A stretch of 5,608 bases of DNA from Alistipes sp. UBA928 (GTDB lineage Bacteria; Bacteroidota; Bacteroidia; Bacteroidales; Rikenellaceae): assembly GCA_002293665.1 (NCBI GenBank), contig DBDQ01000010.1, positions 1 through 5,608 on the forward strand, read 5' to 3'. A model generated the notes under the pieces. The model had not been told where the DNA came from. It saw only the letters and a list, made by a program, of their open reading frames with translations, and ran no database searches. Both the position numbers and the translations under genes were made by a program. Position 1 is the first letter of the stretch. Every line of letters begins with the position of its first letter. This document shows positions 1 through 2,677 of this stretch, piece after piece.

Positions 1-1
1 G

Positions 2-361
2 CTGCAATTCCGCGGGGTGTCGCACGTGCTGACCTCCACCGCGCTCGCGGGCGGTTACTTCGGTTCGGGGTGGGGTGCGCTCATGCAGCACAGTTTCTAT
101 CCGCGTCGGGCTGGCGACCTGATGCTCAACCTGATGCCCGGATGGATCGAACAGCGGCCCGGAGTGAGGAGCCTCGCGGGGTCGATGTACGACTACGACA
201 CACACGTACCCCTCGTGATGTGGGGTTGGCGGATGCCCGCGGGTGAAACGGTCGGGGAGAGGGTCGACATGACCTCGCTCGCCCCCACGCTGGCCCGCAT
301 GATGGGGATCGGACGGCCCACCGCCTCCGATGGGGAGTTGTTGCCAATTATGAATTACTAA
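2..361 (+). CDS. Alkaline phosphatase / type I phosphodiesterase-like protein (PafA-like), C-terminal fragment
   Basis: This is the last 119 codons of a gene whose start lies before the window; the frame is open from base 2. The family hydrolyses phosphate mono- or diesters with two metal ions, usually in the periplasm. The fragment resembles the PafA-like branch of Bacteroidota: it has the stretch MQHSFYPRRAGDLML, then WIEQRPG, then YDYDTHVPLVMWG. In related enzymes the His of DTHVPL (codon 203-205) is a metal ligand. It ends with the usual DMTSLAPTLARMMGIGRP segment and a short tail PIMNY. The nucleophile Thr/Ser, the other metal ligands and any signal peptide lie upstream and cannot be checked. 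An internal GTG at 17 could be read as a start, but homology extends upstream of it, so it is not one. sufE begins 13 bases after the TAA. The family call is firm; the substrate is unknown. Confidence 0.85.
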   Translation: MQFRGVSHVLTSTALAGGYFGSGWGALMQHSFYPRRAGDLMLNLMPGWIEQRPGVRSLAGSMYDYDTHVPLVMWGWRMPAGETVGERVDMTSLAPTLARMMGIGRPTASDGELLPIMNY

Positions 362-374
362 TTACGAGATAAAC

Positions 375-800
375 ATGGATCAAATACAGGAACGGATAAT
401 AGGCGATTTCGCGCTTTTCGACGATTGGATGGACAAGTACAACTACCTGATCGAGTTGGGCAGCGCCCTGCAGCCCATCGACCCCGAGCAGCGCACCGAA
501 CGCTACGCGATCAACGGGTGTCAGTCGAGAGTGTGGCTCGTCGCGCGGCAGGACGATCAGGGGCGAGTGTGGTTCACGGCCGACAGCGACGCCATCATCA
601 CCAAGGGCATAATCTCGCTGCTCGTAGAGGTGCTGAATGGACGCACGCCGCGTGAGATACTCGACACCGATCTCTACTTTATCGACCGCATAGGGCTGCG
701 CGAAAATCTTTCGCCCACACGTGCCAACGGCTTGGCCGCGATGGTCAAACAGATGAAAATGTACGCCCTGGCGTTCGATGCGAAAAAAGTTGAAAGTTAA
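375..800 (+). CDS. sufE: SufE family Fe-S assembly protein, sulfur acceptor
   Basis: SufE is a cytoplasmic sulfur acceptor that takes persulfide sulfur from a SufS-type cysteine desulfurase, stimulates it, and passes the sulfur to the SUF scaffold. The 141-residue length is normal for the family. The diagnostic segment INGCQSRVWL is present with the acceptor cysteine at residue 49 (codon 519-521), matching Cys51 of the E. coli protein. The N-terminus has the expected helical stretch (DWMDKYNYLIELG) and the C-terminus the conserved LSPTRANGLAAMV helix. The ATG at 375 is preceded by an A-rich stretch rather than a clear Shine-Dalgarno site, as is usual in Bacteroidota. It sits 13 bases after the phosphatase stop and 3 bases before the DUF59 gene, consistent with one transcript. 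No SufS or SufBCD genes are in the window, so the partner desulfurase must be elsewhere. Confidence 0.95.
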   Translation: MDQIQERIIGDFALFDDWMDKYNYLIELGSALQPIDPEQRTERYAINGCQSRVWLVARQDDQGRVWFTADSDAIITKGIISLLVEVLNGRTPREILDTDLYFIDRIGLRENLSPTRANGLAAMVKQMKMYALAFDAKKVES

Positions 801-803
801 GGG

Positions 804-1145
804 ATGACGCCACAGGATATACTAAAGGTGGAGCAACAGATCGTGGCGGCGCTCAAGAAGGTGTTCGATCCAGAGATACCGGTCAACATCTACGATTTGG
901 GGCTGATCTACGAGATCGACTTCGAGCCTTCGGGTGCGGCCGACGCTCCGGGTGGCATGGCCCGCGTGGTGATGACGCTCACGGCGCCCAACTGCCCCGT
1001 GGCCGATTCGCTGGTCGAGGATGTTCGCCGCGCCGTGGCCGGAGTCGAGGGTGTGTCGGAGGTCGACCTGAAGTTGACGTTCGAGCCGCCCTGGGACAAG
1101 AGCATGCTCTCCGACGAGGCCAAACTCGAGCTCGGCTTACTGTAA
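804..1145 (+). CDS. DUF59/MIP18-family Fe-S assembly protein (SufT-like)
   Basis: This 113-residue protein is a stand-alone DUF59 (MIP18) domain. Members act in Fe-S cluster maturation or delivery: SufT in Gram-positive bacteria, MIP18/CIAO2 in the eukaryotic cytosolic pathway. The sequence shows the family signature PEIPVNIYDLGLIYEI near residues 23-38 and MTLTAPNCPVADSL with the conserved cysteine at residue 64 (codon 993-995). Near the end comes DLKLTFEPPWDKSMLSDEAK, typical of the SUF-associated Bacteroidota subgroup; the PPW..SM.S segment is a good marker. The ATG at 804 is only 3 bases after the sufE stop, so translation is probably coupled, and it directly supports a role alongside SufE. 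There is no second domain and no Mrp/ApbC ATPase fusion. The family is certain; whether it should be called SufT is less so, and I leave the symbol blank. Confidence 0.93.
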   Translation: MTPQDILKVEQQIVAALKKVFDPEIPVNIYDLGLIYEIDFEPSGAADAPGGMARVVMTLTAPNCPVADSLVEDVRRAVAGVEGVSEVDLKLTFEPPWDKSMLSDEAKLELGLL

Positions 1146-1154
1146 AAACATTGC

Positions 1155-2468
1155 ATGGACTACACCAGACTGATGAACTACCTGTGGCGAACGGGCCACT
1201 TTACCGGATGCGATTTTGACGCCGTCACGGGCGAGCAGGTTGTGATCGTCTCGGAAGGCGAGCCCGACGACACGGTGCCCGGAGCGTGGAGGGCCGTCGA
1301 GGTGATGGTGGACGGCGAAAGACGGCGCGGATGTATTGCCGTGGGTGAGAAGACTCCTATTCCCGACTGCGCCGTGCTGCGAGTGGTGGAGGTTTCTTCG
1401 ACCCCGCTGTTGGGAGTGGATGACCGTTTGGTGACACAGATCGAGGTGGCGCCTCCGCCCGCCGCCGTGTGTTGCTACGACGAACTGAGGGCGGGAGCTG
1501 GAGGCGACGGCTGTCCGGGGCGTATCGCGCGCATGGATTCGCTGCACCGTACTTCTCTTTATACCTCGCTGATGGTCGCACGGTTACAGCGAAAGACAGA
1601 GCGGATAGCCGACATATTTGCCGGGGCGGGGCAGGATTGGAACCAGACTTTTCATGTGTTGCTGTTCTACGCTATGGGCGGCGACCGTAACCGCGAGGCC
1701 TTCACCGCGCTCGCCGAAAGAGCCACGGCCACGATGGCCTCGCGTGAGAAGGGGGCGGTGGTGCGTCTCGAGGCGTTGTTGCTTGGAACGGCGGGGCTTC
1801 TGTTCGGAGGGAGCAACCGGCGGTTGAGCCGGCGCGACGACGACGATTTCGATATGAAAGATGCCTACACTTTGACGCTCGAGGACGAGGCGCGGCATCT
1901 GTTCACAAAATACCGGATCGTGCCGCTCAAGCCTGCGGAGTGGAACCTGGCGGGGCTCTATCCCGCCAACCATCCCGCCGTGAGGCTCGCCGAGATCGCG
2001 TCGCTGTTGAGTAAAAAGGATTTCATTCTTGACGGTGTGCTGGCGTGCCGCGACTCGCGCGACGTGGAGGAGTTGTTCGACGCGACGGCATCGGATTACT
2101 GGCGCACACACTACAAACCGTCGGGCGAGGAGAGCGCACCGTCGGAAAAACGGATCGGGCGGTCGAAGGCTCGACTGATCGGGATCAATCTTGCCGCGCC
2201 GCTCATGTTTGCCTATGGCCGCGAGACGGGCTCGGAGGAGCTGTGCGACAGGGCGCTCGACTTGCTCACTACCATTCCGGCCGAGAAAAACAGGCTGTTG
2301 GCGCGCTGGTACGCGGCAGGATGTGTGGCCGAGAGCGCTTTCGAGAGCCAGGCGCTGATAAGCCTCGACACGGAATACTGCTCCCGCGGCCGATGTGCCG
2401 ACTGCCCCGTGGGCCGCACCGAAATAAAAAAGAGCCTTTCGCGCAAAACTTCCGTGATTAATGCGTAA
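1155..2468 (+). CDS. DUF2851 family protein with C-terminal cysteine cluster
   Basis: I recognise this 437-residue protein as DUF2851, a Bacteroidota-centred family of unknown function. Matching parts are the N-terminal MNYLWRTGHF, the helix RLQRKTERIADIF (about 144-156) followed by DWNQTFHVLLFYAMG, the segment LEALLLGTAGLLFG, then FTKYRIVPLKPAEWNLAGLYPANHPAVRLAEIASLL. Near the C-terminus is the characteristic YC-x4-C-x2-C motif (Cys409, Cys414, Cys417), with Cys390 upstream as a possible fourth ligand. That layout suggests a metal or Fe-S site, but this is inference. In relatives as I remember them, residues about 45-80 carry a conserved Glu/His-rich stretch (like NVEIH...SDW..HGH); here I see only RGCIAVGEKTPIPD and no histidines, so that site looks lost. 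There is no signal peptide or membrane segment. The start ATG follows an A-rich gap 9 bases after the DUF59 gene. It is probably the last gene of the operon. Confidence 0.85.
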   Translation: MDYTRLMNYLWRTGHFTGCDFDAVTGEQVVIVSEGEPDDTVPGAWRAVEVMVDGERRRGCIAVGEKTPIPDCAVLRVVEVSSTPLLGVDDRLVTQIEVAPPPAAVCCYDELRAGAGGDGCPGRIARMDSLHRTSLYTSLMVARLQRKTERIADIFAGAGQDWNQTFHVLLFYAMGGDRNREAFTALAERATATMASREKGAVVRLEALLLGTAGLLFGGSNRRLSRRDDDDFDMKDAYTLTLEDEARHLFTKYRIVPLKPAEWNLAGLYPANHPAVRLAEIASLLSKKDFILDGVLACRDSRDVEELFDATASDYWRTHYKPSGEESAPSEKRIGRSKARLIGINLAAPLMFAYGRETGSEELCDRALDLLTTIPAEKNRLLARWYAAGCVAESAFESQALISLDTEYCSRGRCADCPVGRTEIKKSLSRKTSVINA

Positions 2469-2473
2469 CTTTG
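2466..2473 (+). promoter_or_regulatory. Candidate -7 promoter element (TAnnTTTG) for secA
   Basis: The sequence TAACTTTG is an exact match to TAnnTTTG, the -7 element of Bacteroidota sigma-ABfr promoters. Its first three bases are the TAA stop of the DUF2851 gene. The usual -33 TTTG about 19-21 bases upstream is not present; the nearest similar word is TTTC at 2437-2440, 25 bases away, so the match is incomplete. If it is used, transcription would start near 2477-2480 and give secA a leader of about 200 nt carrying all the structures below. An 8-base pattern with two free positions can occur by chance; its position at the intergenic boundary is the main support. Confidence 0.4.
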
Positions 2474-2494
2474 TGGGATAATTTCAACCCCAAA

Positions 2495-2602
2495 ATGCAA
2501 CCATCCATGACCGGAGCGGCCTTGTGTCGCGACAAAGTCCTCCCCTCGAGGGGAGGGTTTGGGAGGGGTAGCCGTGAGGATCGGCTTTTTCAAAGCCGAT
2601 AA
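2495..2602 (+). CDS. Possible 35-codon upstream ORF (doubtful)
   Basis: An ATG at 2495 opens a frame of 35 codons ending in TAA at 2600-2602, with a second in-frame ATG at 2507. The product begins MQPSMTGAALCRDKVLPS and ends REDRLFQSR, passing through a Gly/Arg-rich middle encoded by the G-tract. It would be the first ORF on a transcript from the 2466 promoter and lies where enterobacteria keep the secM arrest peptide upstream of secA. It has no signal peptide and no SecM-like arrest motif (no FxxxxWIxxxxGIRAGP). Most of its codons are dictated by the palindromes, so it may simply be an open frame across a repeat. I cannot tell whether it is translated. Confidence 0.15.
   Translation: MQPSMTGAALCRDKVLPSRGGFGRGSREDRLFQSR
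2525..2534. repeat. 10-bp perfect palindrome
   Basis: TGTCGCGACA is a perfect palindrome; beyond one mismatch the pairing continues with T2523-A2536. It lies four bases before the larger palindrome at 2539. It is too short to form a stable RNA hairpin by itself with a sensible loop, so it is either a protein-binding dyad or one piece of the composite repeat. Confidence 0.5.
2539..2556. repeat. 18-bp perfect palindrome CCTCCCCTC/GAGGGGAGG
   Basis: CCTCCCCTCGAGGGGAGG is a perfect 18-bp inverted repeat with no spacer. As RNA it would form a stem of seven G-C-rich pairs closed by a four-base TCGA loop. It lacks a following T-run, so it is not a standard rho-independent terminator. Its right arm is also the first half of the G-quadruplex motif, so the two folds compete. 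Confidence 0.75.
2550..2568 (+). other. Canonical G-quadruplex motif
   Basis: GGGGAGGGTTTGGGAGGGG has four G-tracts of 4, 3, 3 and 4 bases separated by loops of 1, 3 and 1 bases. This fits the G3+N1-7 consensus, and short loops of this kind favour very stable parallel quadruplexes. It is on the + strand, so it would be present in a secA leader RNA as well as in the coding DNA strand. Folding has not been shown; the sequence match is exact. Confidence 0.65.
2580..2600 (+). repeat. 9-bp hairpin with 3-base loop
   Basis: The arms ATCGGCTTT (2580-2588) and AAAGCCGAT (2592-2600) are perfectly complementary around a TTC loop. No T-run follows, so it is a poor intrinsic terminator. It abuts the large inverted repeat, sharing bases 2599-2600 with the longest version of that stem. 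Confidence 0.7.
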
Positions 2603-2677
2603 CGCGGGTTTTGGATAAACTCGCGAGAGGGTTGAGAATTTTGAATGTTTTTTTAGTTTATCCAAAACTCGTGTTAT
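2599..2677 (+). repeat. Large inverted repeat whose 3' arm reaches the secA start codon
   Basis: Bases 2599-2621 pair with 2655-2677 over 23 positions: 21 Watson-Crick and two G-T (G-U in RNA) pairs, involving G2604 and G2607. The loop is 33 bases (2622-2654) and contains CTCGCGAG at the stem edge and seven T at 2648-2654. The 3' arm covers the whole upstream region of secA and the A and U of its AUG. In RNA of the + strand the stem is unbroken, while the two G-U pairs would be A-C mismatches in the opposite strand's RNA. It could hide the secA ribosome-binding region, or it could be a mobile or dispersed repeat that happens to end at the gene. Confidence 0.75.
2610..2643 (+). promoter_or_regulatory. 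Alternative weak promoter candidate inside the inverted repeat
   Basis: TTTG at 2610-2613 and GAATTTTG at 2636-2643 are separated by 22 bases. This resembles the Bacteroidota -33 TTTG / -7 TAnnTTTG pair with one mismatch in the -7 element and a slightly long spacer. Transcription would begin around 2647-2650, giving a leader of under 30 nt that lacks the 5' arm, so no hairpin could form. It is an alternative to the 2466 element. Confidence 0.2.

Larger units (their letters stand above)
2469..2675 (+). other. Structured non-coding interval / putative secA leader
   Basis: This 207-base gap is far longer than the 3-13 base gaps upstream. It is packed with symmetry: a 10-bp palindrome (2525-2534), an 18-bp palindrome (2539-2556), a G-quadruplex motif (2550-2568), a 9-bp hairpin (2580-2600) and a large inverted repeat (2599-2677). 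Composition changes from GC-rich to AT-rich toward secA, with a run of seven T at 2648-2654. I see no tRNA, no known riboswitch core and no convincing protein gene. It could be a dispersed intergenic repeat element, a regulatory leader of secA, or the spacer holding both a weak terminator for the upstream operon and the secA promoter. Confidence 0.6.

Noticed and set aside
17..361. Reading the first gene as a complete 114-residue protein starting at GTG 17
   Set aside because: The frame is open to the window edge and the sequence is clearly the C-terminal part of a much larger phosphatase.
340..374. Promoter for sufE in the AT-rich stretch before its start
   Set aside because: No TAnnTTTG element is present; the richness in A and T fits the usual Bacteroidota translation-start context.
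2580..2654. Rho-independent terminator for the upstream operon
   Set aside because: The 9-bp hairpin has no T-run after it, and the T-run at 2648-2654 has no GC-rich stem immediately before it.
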